A stretch of DNA of 64,000 nucleotides from Typha latifolia (taxonomy: Eukaryota; Streptophyta; Magnoliopsida; Poales; Typhaceae): assembly GCA_019914945.1 (NCBI GenBank), contig CM034103.1, positions 13,392,001-13,456,000 of the forward strand. The letters run 5' to 3'. The position numbers were made by a program, and so were the translations under genes. The notes below the pieces were generated by a model that was given only the letters and a program-made list of their open reading frames with translations, did no database searches and was not told the origin of the DNA. Shown one piece after another: positions 35,275 through 48,015 of the stretch (position 1 is the first letter of the stretch; every line of letters starts with the position of its first letter).

Positions 35275-38200
35275 CTAGGGCTTGTTTCTATCATGGGCTA
35301 GGTTGCGCAACTCTTCGAATGCACGCATTGTCTCTGCATCGAATCCTCCAGCAAACTGCAAAGTAGAAGCTAACATGCTTAATGGCATATGGCAAAAATA
35401 ATAATGAGATATTTGATTCAAAGTTTTGATAAAAGACATTATAACTCTCCTTCCAGGTAGGAATTTCCATATCTAATTACATCAAAAGAATGTAACAGTA
35501 GTATGCCACGTAAAAGTGCAAAAGAGTCATATTAAGACCGCCTCTATGTTTTTGAAAATTGATGCAATTTTAAGATGCTATAGAACAGTATCAGTTACTC
35601 CACAATTTCTACTAGCACGACGTCTTACCTGATGAATTCTGAAAGCAAATCTGACACCCTGAAGTAGCATATACTCCAATGCCGGATCTTTGTTAGATGC
35701 TCCAGTAGATTGAAGCTCTGATGCCACTCTTTTCATATAATTCTTTGCCAACTTCACAGACGCAAATTTTATCTGCAGCCATAAGGGGGTAAAATAAAAC
35801 AATTTGATACATGAAGAATCCAGCAGAATATTCTCATTTTGGTAGCTTAACAAATTAAGACTCGATAGTCATACTAATTCATGTTGAAGCCTTTCAAGGT
35901 TCTTTATTTTAACAAATGAACTAACTCATTACACTCAAGATCCAAAATTTTGCAGAGATCTACTAACGTACTTAGTTGCAGTCCTAAAAAAAATACTTTA
36001 CAGAGAGCACCACATATTGGTTCTAGTACAGTCACTAAAATCAATAAACAAGATATTAGAAGCTCGATCATATTGGTGACATTCAAAAAGAATTTATAGT
36101 CATGGTACAACACAAGTATATATATATATATACCTTGCTAATGATACCACTGTCGAGCATCCAGTCGGTAGGAATTTTGAACTCCTTGCAGTTGCGTAGC
36201 ATCACATCTCTTGTCCGCACAAGGTTATAGACACTTCGCTCCATCCTAAATTTGGTACGGAAAGAATGAGCTTTGTGTTTAATTAATAAGCATTGCCGTA
36301 AATTTCATTCTACAAATATTGCAGCAATAGTAATTCACAATTAAATAAAATAAAATGAGTCCCTTACTTTTCAGATAATGAGACCATTTTCTTCAGTGCA
36401 ACATCGCAAGGAAGACGTGGATCGTCCTCATAATTTGAAACTTCAGATTCCAATTTTTTCAGGTCACGATACCCAAAAGCCGCTTCTCGCAGCGTGTCAG
36501 CTTTCTTTTCTGGCCATTCGAAGTGCTTTAATACTGCCCTCTCATCAACCTTAATGGATAGAAAGAAAGAGGTCATAAAGATAATAGTCATAATTGCAGG
36601 TGAAAAGGATGCATGCTAAATGAAGTATGCTTACCAAAAAGCAAAGTTCATCATCGAGCCACTTCACAAACGCAAGCACATCCTCAATGTCACGATAAGC
36701 TGCATCATTCACCTCCTTTATCAGAGATTTCACAAACTCACCCTGAGTCTCAACATCTGCTTTTATCTGAAAAGGAAAGAACAAAGATAATACTTAGCAT
36801 GTTATGAAAGATGATTCTACCTACTATGCTAAATAAGAAAAGTTGGTCAAGAATTTCGTACAGCCATCAAATGGGAAGAGCGGTTCTCAATTTCACCAAT
36901 CATGCTACTGCGAACATTTGCAACATTAGGAACTTCACAAGTTCCTCCGCCGCAAGAGTCTTTTCTTGAGTCCCTTTTCATAAGTGAATGATACAACTCA
37001 GCAACCTGCGGTGCTCGCTGCATCACCCCTGCACTTCTCGTTGAGAATTTGGGTGGAGGAGGTGGCGGTGGCGGTGGCGGTGGCAGCGGAGGTGGATTTG
37101 GTGCTAAACCATTCAGCTTAGCATTTTGAGGTACAGAAGTGGAAGGTCTTGGCGGAGGGTTGGGGATGCGCAATGCACGCTTTTCGACATCTATAGTCGA
37201 AGCCTTGCAAGTTTCTGTCTTGCCGGCAACTAATTTTGAACTTTGAGCACCACCAAGATCATACTTTTCTGCAAGTAGTTGGTGCTTATCCCTTACGGTG
37301 CACCGATTTACATAAGAAGATGTTTCATTCTCCTTTTCTTTGTAACAGATAAAATGATCAGATTGCCTTCTCTTAATATAACTCAAGTCTTCCACACATT
37401 CTTTTGTGCCGCTAATCGAATGCCTGCGCCTGGGGCTTGTCTCTTCCTGGACTTGGAACCACTCTCTATCTAGAATAGCTTCAGATTCTGAATTAAGGAC
37501 CGGTTTCTTAGAATTGCAGATCTCAGAAGGGATATCATGAGCATCTGTTTCAGTATCCTCACCAGTACTACTGATGTCATCATCTAAACATGGCGTTTGC
37601 CTCGATGCTTTGTCTGCATTGCAGAGCTCATGGCGTAAGCACGAGTTAATCCAGCGTAGGTATGCAAGTTCCTCAACCTCAGTTAGCCTACTCATTTGCA
37701 AGCCCTCGACTTGCTTACTTAAATTTGCATTTGTGTGCCTCAATAGTGACGCCTCAGCTTCAACCTTCGCAACTATATCACTCTGGCAAAACAGATAAGA
37801 ATTTAGCTTTTTAACAGAAGAAGAATAAAGAGAAGAAGAGAAGAGTAATCAATGGAACCTCTGAATCCTTTGCAAGACCAGCAAGCCTGGATTCTGCGGA
37901 AGAAAGCCTAAATGCTAGATTTCTCTTCTGAAGCTGGAGCTCTTTGTTTAGTCGGCGTAATTCGACAACTTCTACCTCTAAACTCGTGCAAGAAGATTCA
38001 TTTCTCTCTGCATTGTCTACCCTTTGGTTTCCTTCCCTGTGCTTTACAATAGAGGATAAGTTGTCCAATTGCTCAGAAAGGTTTATCTTCTCAGCTTCCA
38101 ACAAAGTAGCCCTGCGTGCAAGCTCATCAATCTCGGTCCTTTTTGTATCAAGTTCCCTTTCAAGATCCAATACTTTTGGGTTTTCTTTATGTTGTAGCAG

Positions 38201-38638
38201 TTCAGACTGTAGGGCCAGTTCCCTTTCCTTGGATTCCCGGAGTAGCCGCCGAAGGTGATCTAGCTCGAGAACAAGATCATGGGAGGCAGGGGATCTCGTA
38301 TGGTGGCAATCGAATACATTGGGATGAACTTGGGCAGCATTAGCTGAGGAAGGGAAATCACCAATGAGAGATCTTTTTACCCGAGAATGGTGCGGTATGT
38401 GTTGATTGTTCTGATTAGAGTTTTCCGAGCAAGCAAGAGGTGGCTTCTTGGAAGTCTGCATCTTGGTTTTCTTATCTGTTGTGAATCCTCTCACAATTTG
38501 GGAACCCCAAGAGGAACTGAACTTGGGCTTCAGAATGTTTCCATTGCTCTTTCCCTCGGCGACCTTCGCCGCATTTTGATTGTATGCAGAACATTTGCAT
38601 GGTTTTGTTTGATTATCAAACATAATATCTTCTCTCAT
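35275..38638 (-). CDS. CHUP1/IPGA1-like coiled-coil, proline-rich protein
   Basis: Plant protein with the conserved C-terminal domain of CHUP1, 783 residues. CHUP1 polymerises actin on the chloroplast envelope for chloroplast movement; the related IPGA1 associates with microtubules and controls cell growth direction. Exons in gene order: 38638-37859, 37782-36862, 36766-36635, 36549-36368, 36245-36134, 35772-35629, 35355-35275; phases agree throughout. Residues about 90-290 are coiled coil (LDHLRRLLRESKERELALQS, then LEAEKINLSEQLDNLS). A polyproline run is near residue 490 (NPPPLPPPPP..). The CHUP1 domain starts near QVAELYHSLMKRDSRKD and continues through DIEDVLAFVKWLDDEL, HFEWPEKKADTLREAAFGYRDL, IPTDWMLDSGI and GVRFAFRIHQFAGGFDAETM. 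No hydrophobic N-terminal anchor is seen, unlike CHUP1 itself, so an IPGA1-like cytoskeletal role fits better. The exact function is not proven. Confidence 0.9.
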
Positions 38639-39153
38639 ATTTGAAGCAAATCAGCATGCACAATGAAATGCTGACCCAATCATTTGCATCACTCACCTAC
38701 AAATGGATGATGATAGAAATAGCAAAACGGAAACAAGTAAGCACCACAGCAAGAAAGAAAAACACATCTTAGTCTCAATTAAGTGCATTATTGCTTCCAG
38801 CCTAAAGTTTGTAGAGAACCACTAGAGATTACATAACAAGTGGTTTTCCAACATCTTTGGATCTAGAGAAGATCCAGCCAAGATATATTCTGAAAATAAA
38901 ACGGCAACCTTTTTTTTCTTCTTCTTCACTTATAGTCACAAGCAGACATATATCAGTAATACGAAGCATACTAGCTTGAAGAAACAAACAAGACAGCGAA
39001 GATTGAGAACAAAGACAACATAAAAAACAAAACTTTCCTAAAATAAGATGCAGCTCATAATATAATGAAGCAGAAAACACCATAAAAATGCAATCTTTCT
39101 GCGATAAGGCGAATCATGTCGACGAGAAACGAAAACCTATTTGAGAGACCTAC

Positions 39154-39363
39154 CTCATTTTCCCGTCGACTCCACCTCCCAAGCTCCAAAGCTCAAAGTT
39201 TGCCGGCGAAGACCAATTCCCCCCGAACCAAAACCAACATTTCTCCAGCTAAAGGACCAAAAGAATCCGGCTCAGCTCTCCAAAGCTCCTCATTTGAAAC
39301 CCAGAACACAGATACGGGTGATTCCTTCTCTCCTCTCCTCTCCTCTCATCTGGATTATATATA
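39154..39363 (-). promoter_or_regulatory. Likely 5' end and TATA box of the CHUP1-like gene
   Basis: On the minus strand a TATATATA box at 39356-39363 is followed by a GAGAGG-rich leader (39330-39352) and a good 5' splice site (AATGAG, then GTAGGT) with the exon edge at 39154. This suggests a non-coding first exon and an intron before the coding exon that starts at 38638. The matching acceptor was not fixed. Confidence 0.4.
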
Positions 39364-39599
39364 TTCCTTCCTCTTTCTTCGAGCGGATTTTAAGACACGA
39401 TGCTCCGAGTTCGAGAGTTTTGTGCGCCTCGGAATTGGCGACTGCGAAAAAGGTGGTCGGATTTTGCTTTATGTGGGGGATGTTGTTTGAAAATTTGAAA
39501 TTTGAAAGAGACTACTGCCTTGCTGCTAGCCGTAGGGGCAGGGGATGTGTGGTTGAATCGACACTGGACTCAAATTCAGCTGTTATAACCTTTTTGTGA

Positions 39600-41510
39600 A
39601 AAAGAAAAGAAAAATATCATTTTGCAGTAAAAAAAAAAGATTCTAGAATTTATGATTGTTTGTGAGTTAATTCATTAGCCTTCGGTAGAGTAGGTAGAGA
39701 CAATTATCCTCGCTCTTTTTTATTTTATTTGTTTATCTTTTACGAGAAGTAAAAGTTAAATAGTGTTTTAATTAATACTTGGTTTAAGAAAAGAGCAGAA
39801 AATACCTGGTGTAGGAAAGTTTTTGTTTTCTTCCCCTCTCTGCTCTCTCTCATGCTACTTCGTCTTCTTCCTCTGTTGTTCAGAAAATAACACAAAACAG
39901 ACAAAGAACTCATCTTTTCATCATCAAACTCCACTCTTCATCGTCAAACTCCAATGATTTTATTTTTTATTTCTACGAAAGAGTGCAGAAGGCTAACTTA
40001 CATTAACCATACTAAAGTAGATGAGACCTATTTTCAGAACCGAGCTTGAGCGAGCTAGGGCTAACTTGGCTCAAGCTCGAAAAGGCTGGCAGTGTTGACG
40101 AGGAGGTTGGAGAGCTTGAAGTCCCCGTTGATGATGTGGTGGGAATGGATTTGATATTTACCATGAGGGTCTTCAGCTTTAGCACAAAATGTAAAGAGAC
40201 TCCATGATGAATGTCTTCAACTTTAGCTAGAGATAATTATCAGGCTACCTGATTTTAATCGAGCTAACCTCAGCGCGAGTTTGATTTGAGCCCGGCCCAA
40301 CCCAAGCCCAAAATGGTAGCATACAGCATGGGCTAAGCCTTTGCCCACCTAGCTTGACCGAAAAGCTGACCCACTACTTTTATCTATGGCCGAGTTATAA
40401 TGCATGTATATTTCTATAATTTTTTAATCTCATATTAAATATTTAGTAAACTATATATCAATATATAACTATACTCTCATAAAAAATAAATAAAATATCT
40501 TTATATAAATATATTAAACTCAACTTAATAAAATATAATTTTTTTCATATTCAAATCCATTATGTTAGGCCCATTATACCCAACCTAAGTCCAATACCTA
40601 ATGGGTAATCGATTCAAGCTTAAGCAAACTAACTTTAACTCAGCTCGAATCGATAATATATTCAAGCTCAAAAATATGTTTGACTCGCCTATTTAGAACT
40701 CAAGTTAAATATGCTTAAGCTCGAGCTCAAGCCGAGCTCATGAGCCTTACGAGCACACCTGCTTTTTTTTATAGCACTATCGATGTGTAGCTAATTTTCT
40801 CTCTCTCTCTCTCTTCGTGTATAGTTTAGTATTTATAAAATTACAAAGTATACTATTGCATTTATAAAACAACAAAGAATCCATTATTTTATGGATAATG
40901 TATTCGATCAAAATAGGATATAAGCATAGAGATAGGAGGTAAGGAATAAAAATGATTAAATTGACTTTATTTTTTAAAAAAAAAATTAGATATAAGCAGA
41001 AATTTGTAATTTAATTTTATAACTATTGTATTATCTACTCATAATTATTTTAAAATTTTTCTGCCTAAAAAATAAAATAATCTGACTGAATTCACAATAA
41101 TTTACATAGTACAAGTAGTATCATATATTCAACTTATATCTTTACAATATTCAACACAGATTCAACTTCCAAAATGTAGCACAATAATACATCACCATAA
41201 ATATATTTATAATAAATAAAATTAACGAGAAATATGACAAAACAAGCTAATAATAGTTACCAAGGCAAAATGGCCATTTGACAGTATTTTTTTTAAGGAT
41301 AAAGAGGGTTTTTACCCCAGAAAAATAGTTTGAAATTAAATATCTTAATCCCAGAAACGAGCATGTGGACTAACACGTGCCAAAAACCATTAGACTGCAC
41401 TGCGTAGTCTCATTCTTATTCTATCTTCTGGCCAGGCGCCAATGAGAGCACCGAAGAGAAAGGAGCTTCCTTTCTGCGTTCGCGCGACTCCCTTCGGTTC
41501 CATATCAGTT
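39600..41510. other. Intergenic sequence with transposon-like material
   Basis: No intact gene. It separates the divergent CHUP1-like and PPR genes. A transposon-like block lies at about 40035-40765 (separate entry), followed by a short CT tract near 40797-40814 and very AT-rich sequence to 41330. Confidence 0.45.
40035..40765. mobile_element. Degenerate hAT-like element with GAGCTCGAGC motifs
   Basis: Repeated AGCTCGAGC/GCTCAAGC/GAGCCCGGCCC motifs on both sides, and a right end reading GAGCCTTACGAGCACACCTG, resemble subterminal repeats of plant non-autonomous hAT elements. I found no matching left terminus or target duplication, so the left limit is approximate and the element may be truncated or nested. 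It holds a short kinase-like coding trace on the minus strand (40083-40147). Confidence 0.4.
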
Positions 41511-41542
41511 CTATAACTAGCAAGACTGCGCAACTCGTCGCG

Positions 41543-41581
41543 ATGGATAGTCAGCAACAAAGGCGCCCTAATCCTCTGTGA
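41543..41581 (+). promoter_or_regulatory. Possible 12-codon upstream ORF of the PPR gene
   Basis: ATG GAT AGT CAG ... CTG TGA, in the presumed 5' leader 150 bases before the main start codon. The transcription start is not defined by any clear motif, so it is uncertain whether this lies in the mRNA. Confidence 0.25.
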
Positions 41582-41731
41582 GTTTTCTCCAAGAACGACC
41601 TCTGTTGATTCCGCTCTCACAAATTTGCTTCCTTTTTGGTTCTTTTCGTCAAGAATTATCGGAATTAATTGATGGGCCGATGATTCGTACTTGTTTTTGG
41701 TAAATCTAGTTATTGAAGCGGTAAAGAAGTT

Positions 41732-44700
41732 ATGATGATGATGATGATGGCGAATGGGCATATGGGTGTTTTAAATTTGGGAGGAAAAGGTGCTTTCCTG
41801 CCCAATTCACAATCGAGACCTTCTTATGCTCGTGGGTTTTCGGTTTCCCGGAAACCCATTTTTGGTATCACCTTGAATTGTGTAGTGGTGAAGAAAAGTT
41901 GGGTTTTTGATGGAAGAACATCCTATTTTAGAGTTGTGAATGCTTTAGAGAACGGGCAGATTGAGGCTCGTCCTACTAGTTTGCGGTCGCTGGAGAAAGA
42001 GCTCAACTTTAGTCCAACATTTGCAGATTATGTGAAGGTTATGGAGTCAGTCAAATTGGATAGGTGTAAGAATTTAGATGGAGATTCGGATGGGCGTGGG
42101 TCGAATAATAGATTAAACGGAAAGGATGCTGTTGGGGCATCTGATGTTGTGGACAAAAGAAAGTCGGTCAAAGTGAAGAGGGGAGGGCTAAAGGAAAAGG
42201 TTACCTCTGAGAAGAGAAAAAACGGGGAAGAAATTGGTTTAAATGCAGCAAGGATAGGTCAACAACGAAGGGACGAGAAGTTGAAGGATGTAAAGGATAG
42301 AGAAGATGATGTTACTAGTAGCAGTAGTAGTGGTTGGAATCTAGTGGAAAGGCTTCTGAAGGACAAAACTGTAGCAAAAAGTGGTGGAAGTCTTAGACGT
42401 GAACTGGACAAGGGTGGAAATAATGATTATTCAAAGTCTGGAAGAAAAATTAAATATAATAACAAGATTAGCAGGACAGAAGGAATGGAAAATATTACTG
42501 GGTATAAAAGGCAGAAGGATACACAACAAAATGAGCTTGTTGACAAGTTTCAGGATTATAATATGATGAAGAGTGAATTGGGATGTGGAAATTCTGAGAA
42601 GATTGGTGATGTTGAAATGAGAGGCAGCAGTTGTGGTTCTGTTGGAAGAGAAGTTGGTTATGCTAGTTCCAAAGAGCTCCAGGGGAAACACTTGGAATCA
42701 ACCAGGGACCTAGCAAAACATGCTAGTGGCACAACAGGAAATAATCGTATTATCTATCATCACAGAGATAATAAATTTTACCCAAGCAATGTGGGCAGGA
42801 AGATGGATGCAGATGAAAAGAACAAGAGCTTGCGGGATCAGGTAATGTCCTCTGGAGCTGTTGCTGTAACAAAGTTTGCAGAGCCTGAGATTACTGAAGG
42901 TTCTCTGAGTAAAAAATTTGATAGAACCAACAGACATGAGAAAAGTATCCAGTTTGATGGTCGTAACAGTAAATGGAAAGATGATAGCTCATTAGGAACA
43001 AGACAAAAAAAGATGGAAACTGGCTTGAGAAGAAGTGAATTACCAGTCATTCAGGTAGACACTCATCCTAGTATACGTTCTCTTGATCCAAAAAGGAAGT
43101 TGTACACCCCTGTGAAGCAAGTTCCTGAGCAAGATAGTAATTTTAGTCGTGCCCATAGAGATGCAAAGGTGTTTGGTAAACATCGTTCAGGACCTAGTCA
43201 GATGCATGGAGAAAGTGGCATGCAAACTAGTAAGATCATCAGAAGAGACGTCAATGAACTTGATTTTGAAGACAGAGCTGCATTCAAGACCTTCGAAGTA
43301 TTTACTGATGTCAGAAACAGGCCACGGGTCTTGCGGATGGAAATGGAAGAGAGGATCCAAAACCTAGCCAGCCAGTAAGTGCTTTTAGAGTCTCTTCTCT
43401 CAATATCATTTTTTGCATTGGATTTGTTGCTTTTACTGGATTGAAGAACTAAGAGTCCATCAATACACTTTATTTTAAAAGAAGTTTGATTTGGAAATCT
43501 ATTGACAGTGTCTTATGTGCAGTCTTGAAAATGAATCAGCAATGGTCTTATTAGTTCCTTCAATTTTATTCAACATAAAAGATGTTAAATCTCTTATTTA
43601 TACATCAACTTAGTAGCTTGTCTTCATGTTAAATAGTTTCAATTGACTGTGTGGTTGAGTCATACTCCTGATCACATCATTTTCAACAACCTAATTTAGA
43701 AATATAAACGATGGAGCTTACCATTTATTTTCTCTTCATTCTATTTTATTTCTAATTTAAATATTGCCACCCGTAGGAATCAGTGCTTAAGATTCTCTCT
43801 TTTCTTATTGTCAGTCTCATAGCCTCACTTGTCAAACTTCAGCACTATGTAACATGAAATCTGTTGGTCTGCAGACATAGTTGAAACAAAAAAGCAACTA
43901 TACAGTATATTTTTAATCTTTAATTAATTAATTAATTAATTGTAGTATAATTTTTCAATAATATATACAATGAGACTGTCTCTGATACAATGCATGGGCA
44001 GATTTTATTCTTGACCATGTGCTAGATGGGTGCATATTTCAGAAGACCACACCTGTGTTGTAACCAAGTTGGAAATTGATTCTTTTGACCGGATGTGAGT
44101 CCTGAATGAAAGCTTATCCAAGCCTTTCTCATGTATCATAACTTGACCAACCCTTACAGATGTCATTGCATATTATACACATGATGCCTGTGAATGTAGA
44201 TGCACTTTCTTGAATTATTCAAACTTTAGAAAGGAAATTTCTTTATGAGTGTGAGTCAATGATTCTTGTTGCTAATCCACTATCTAAAGTTTCCACAGCG
44301 ACTTTAACTAATGTGGCAAGGCTTAAAATACTAAATAGAATATGGAAAAGTACTTTCATGCAAAAATTGTATGTTTTTCACTTTTTTGTGATGTTGGTTT
44401 ATGCCTGTGATAATCATCTAGTTTGCAGAAGTTGAATAAAGAAACCACCACTTAAAGTATGAAAGCCTGTAACATGCTTGTCATGCTTTATATAATTTTT
44501 TTCTCTACATCTGGTCTTGCTTTTGTTGACTAGTTTGCAGCTTTAGATGCATCAATCATCTCCATTACAAGGGCTTACTCAAACATTTATGATATCGTGT
44601 AAGGTTGAATGCGACAGATGTAAATATGCCTGAGTGGCAATTCTCTAGGATGATGCATGGTGCAAATATCAAATTCTCAGATCACTCTATCCTAAGGGTT

Positions 44701-47700
44701 GTTCAGATACTTGGTAAACTTGGGAACTGGAAACGAGTCTTACAAGTTGTTGAATGGCTTCAATCTCATGAGAGATTTAAGTCCTACAAGAGCAGGTATA
44801 TTTTCCGACAGCAACTATCTTTTTCATAATGCTGATAGGTCAAAGGTTGAAAGTAATGGGTTAATTTCACTCATGATTTGATTATTCATGGTCTTTATTT
44901 CATCTGCTGGCAGAACTATCTCCTCTATCTTTCTGTCATGTTCAGAATTGACGTTTTGGAGCATTTATTTGGAATTACTGTGTTGTGCAGATATATCTAT
45001 ACAACAGTACTTGATGTGCTTGGGAAGGCAAAGCGACCTTTTGAGGCATTGAATATATTTTACGCCATGCGTGTAATAAATTTGTCATATTCTTGAATCT
45101 TTATTTTTGTCCTTGCTGTGATTTCACTACTGTGACCTTGTTTCAATTATTTGCACTTTGCAGCAAGAATTATCTTCTTATCCTGACCTTGCTGCCTATC
45201 ATTGTATTGCTGTCACACTTGGGCAAGCAGGACTTATGAAAGAACTATTTGATGTCATTGATTGCATGCGATCTTCTCCCCAGAAGAAATACAAGTTGGG
45301 TCCTCTTCAGAAGTGGGACCCAAGGTTGGAACCAGACCTTATCGTTTATAATGCGGTTAGTAGCCTTCCGCACATCACAATTCTTAGGGGATTTTGCCTG
45401 ATTGAAAGTTCCTGGAAGAATTTTTAATTGTAAATTTTTGAAAGAAGCATGCCAATCTCTTCATTGTTGCTGATTCCATAATGTGTGTGTAACACTTTTG
45501 TAGGTTTTAAATGCTTGTGTGCAACAGAAACAATGGGAAGGAGCATTTTGGGTATTACAGCAGTTAAAACAACAGGGTATACGTCCGACAAATACAACAT
45601 ATGGCCTTGTAATGGAGGTACTTTTATTCTACTCTAGGTTTTTTGTTGCTAGAATTTACAGGTTCAAACCTTCAACATGGATTAACTTTTGCCAATATTT
45701 AGAAACCCATGTGTGATGATAGTCTCTCAGGGAATGCGTTTAATTGTTTGTGGTTTATCAGATACCAGTAAGTGTAATTCTCCTTTTAAGGCTTCAGAGG
45801 TATCATAAAATTAAGTCTAATATAACATGATTGCTATGTATTACATTTTTTTATTATTTAGACCATCTTTTACTTGGTACCATTTTCTATATGATTTAAC
45901 TTTCTGTCTTTGACTTTAACAGAAACTTCATTGTGTCTTCTGTGTGCTCAAGATGTTACATTTTGCACACTAATTGGCCAATATTATTCTGTATGTGGTG
46001 GAACAGGTGATGCTTGCATGTGGCAAGTACAACTTAGTGCATGAGTTCTTCAGGAAAGTGGAGAGGTCGTCTATACCAGGCGCTTTAAATTACAAAGGTA
46101 CTGAGCAAAACTTATATGCATCAGTAAGTTCTCTCCCCTAAATATCTCTCTTCTGTTATAGTTCTCATAAGTGCACTGTGGAGAGAAGGGAAAATAGATG
46201 AGGCTGCTTTAGCTGTGAAGGATATGGAGAGACGTGGAATTGTTGGATCAGCTAGTATATATTATGACTTTGCTCGCTGTCTTTGTAGTGCTGGAAGATG
46301 CCAAGAAGCACTTCTCCAGGTTGGTTATTTTTATATTATACTTCATTTTGTGTTAGACTGCACTACGACTTTACTAGCTTCATCTACAGACTACCGCAAT
46401 GTTATTCCTTCCTATGCCTTAGAACTTATCATCTACAACTACAACAATGCCTTCTGTCATAGTGCTCCCATACACTAGAAACTTCATTTTTCTGTGTGAA
46501 GGAGGTTCATGTAAGTCAAATTTACATAGATAAACAAGTATTAGTGGCTCTTTCAACTAACATAGGCATGCAATACAAGACAGGACTTTGTGAAGTTATG
46601 ACATTCAACAATTTTCAGATAGTTGAATGAACAGTTGGGGCATCTGCTACTTAGTGCGATCAGTTTAATCTAGTTGGACTTAGTATATGTGCTATTTTGT
46701 GATTCCCTCTTATGTTTCTGCATTTCACATTTTAGAAGTAATGCTCTAAATTGTTGATTCTGAGAGGCTTTTGTGGCCATGCAGAATGTCAAGACTGTTG
46801 CCTGATACTTCCTAATTTTTCTTTCAAAGTAAATTGAAGTATTACTGATGGTTTAGATTCCTTTTGTGCAGATAGACAAAATATGCAAGGTTGCAAAGAA
46901 ACCATTGGTTGTAACATATACAGGATTAATTCAAACTTGTCTAGACTCTGGAAACATTGAAAATGGCAGATATATCTTTAACCAAATGCACAAATTCTGT
47001 TCGCCAAACATTGTGACTTGCAACATCATGCTTAAGTCATATATAGAGTATGGATTGTCCAAGGAAGCAAAGGATCTATTTTACAATATTTTGGACAGCA
47101 GCCGCCTGATAAATAGCAAAACTTGTTTGAGCAAGAAGGTTGTACCAGATAAGTTTACATTCAATACCATGATGGAGGCTTGTGCTAAAACTGAAGATTG
47201 GGATGATTTTGAGAATGTTTTTCGGCAAATGTTACGCCACGGCTACCACTTTGACACAAGAAGGCATCTGCGCATGGTACTTGATGCTTTCAGGGCTGGA
47301 AAGGTACGAATTTGCATCTAAGCTTAAAAAAATCATATATCCCCTAATGCCCTTCAATGTAGATGATATAATCTTATCATGGAGTTATACACTGAATACT
47401 TCAGAGGGTATTGTACTTCTGAATAAGTAACATTTTTCAAGAAACAGAATTCTGGAGGGTATATTTTGGCGATTTTACTTCAAACTGGATTAATTAAGCA
47501 TTACTAGTTTCCTGATCCAAGAAGACCTTAAATTTTTTTGGCTTACCGCAACAAAGTAATTGCTTGTTTTAGATTAAGATCTCATGATTCTGATGAAATT
47601 CGTTCGGATCGCTTCTCAGGAGCAGGTATTGGAGGTAACATGGGAGCACCTCATTACCTTTGGACGTCTTCCACCCCTTCCACTCATCATGGAAAGATTC

Positions 47701-48015
47701 TGTCTGAAACTAAAGGAAGACTTTCCAATGGCAGCAATCTCCTGCATCTCGAGCTACAAGGAGACAGAGATAAACACTGTCTCTGAGAATTCTTGGTTGC
47801 AGCTACTATGGAACAACGCCAGTTGCTTGAAGAAGGATACTGTTGTAAAGTTGGCTGACGAGCTACGCAAGCTAATAGTTTCGCCTAATAATTCTGACCC
47901 TTTGTACCAAAATATATTGAATGCTTGTACACAATTCCTTTCTGATCAGACAACTTCAGAGCAGTCGTCCACTAATCAGCAGACTCCATTTTCTGATTTA
48001 CGATTAAGAACTTAA
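41732..48015 (+). CDS. Chloroplast-type PPR protein, EMB2279-like
   Basis: P-class pentatricopeptide repeat protein, 1099 residues, resembling Arabidopsis At1g30610 (EMB2279), an embryo-essential chloroplast protein; such proteins bind organelle RNA. Exons: 41732-43374, 44604-44795, 44991-45072, 45164-45355, 45504-45617, 46007-46097, 46162-46319, 46872-47303, 47620-48015; phases agree. It begins with six consecutive ATG codons, so the exact start is ambiguous by up to five residues. The N terminus is Ser/Arg-rich and acid-poor, as expected for a plastid transit peptide. The rest of exon 1 (to about residue 530) is charged, low-complexity and poorly conserved. PPR repeats fill exons 2-8: ILRVVQILGKLGNWKRVLQV, PDLAAYHCIAVTLGQAGLMK, LIVYNAVLNACVQQKQWEGA, VTYTGLIQTCLDSGNIENG, FTFNTMMEACAKTEDWDDF. 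The RNA target is unknown. Confidence 0.93.
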
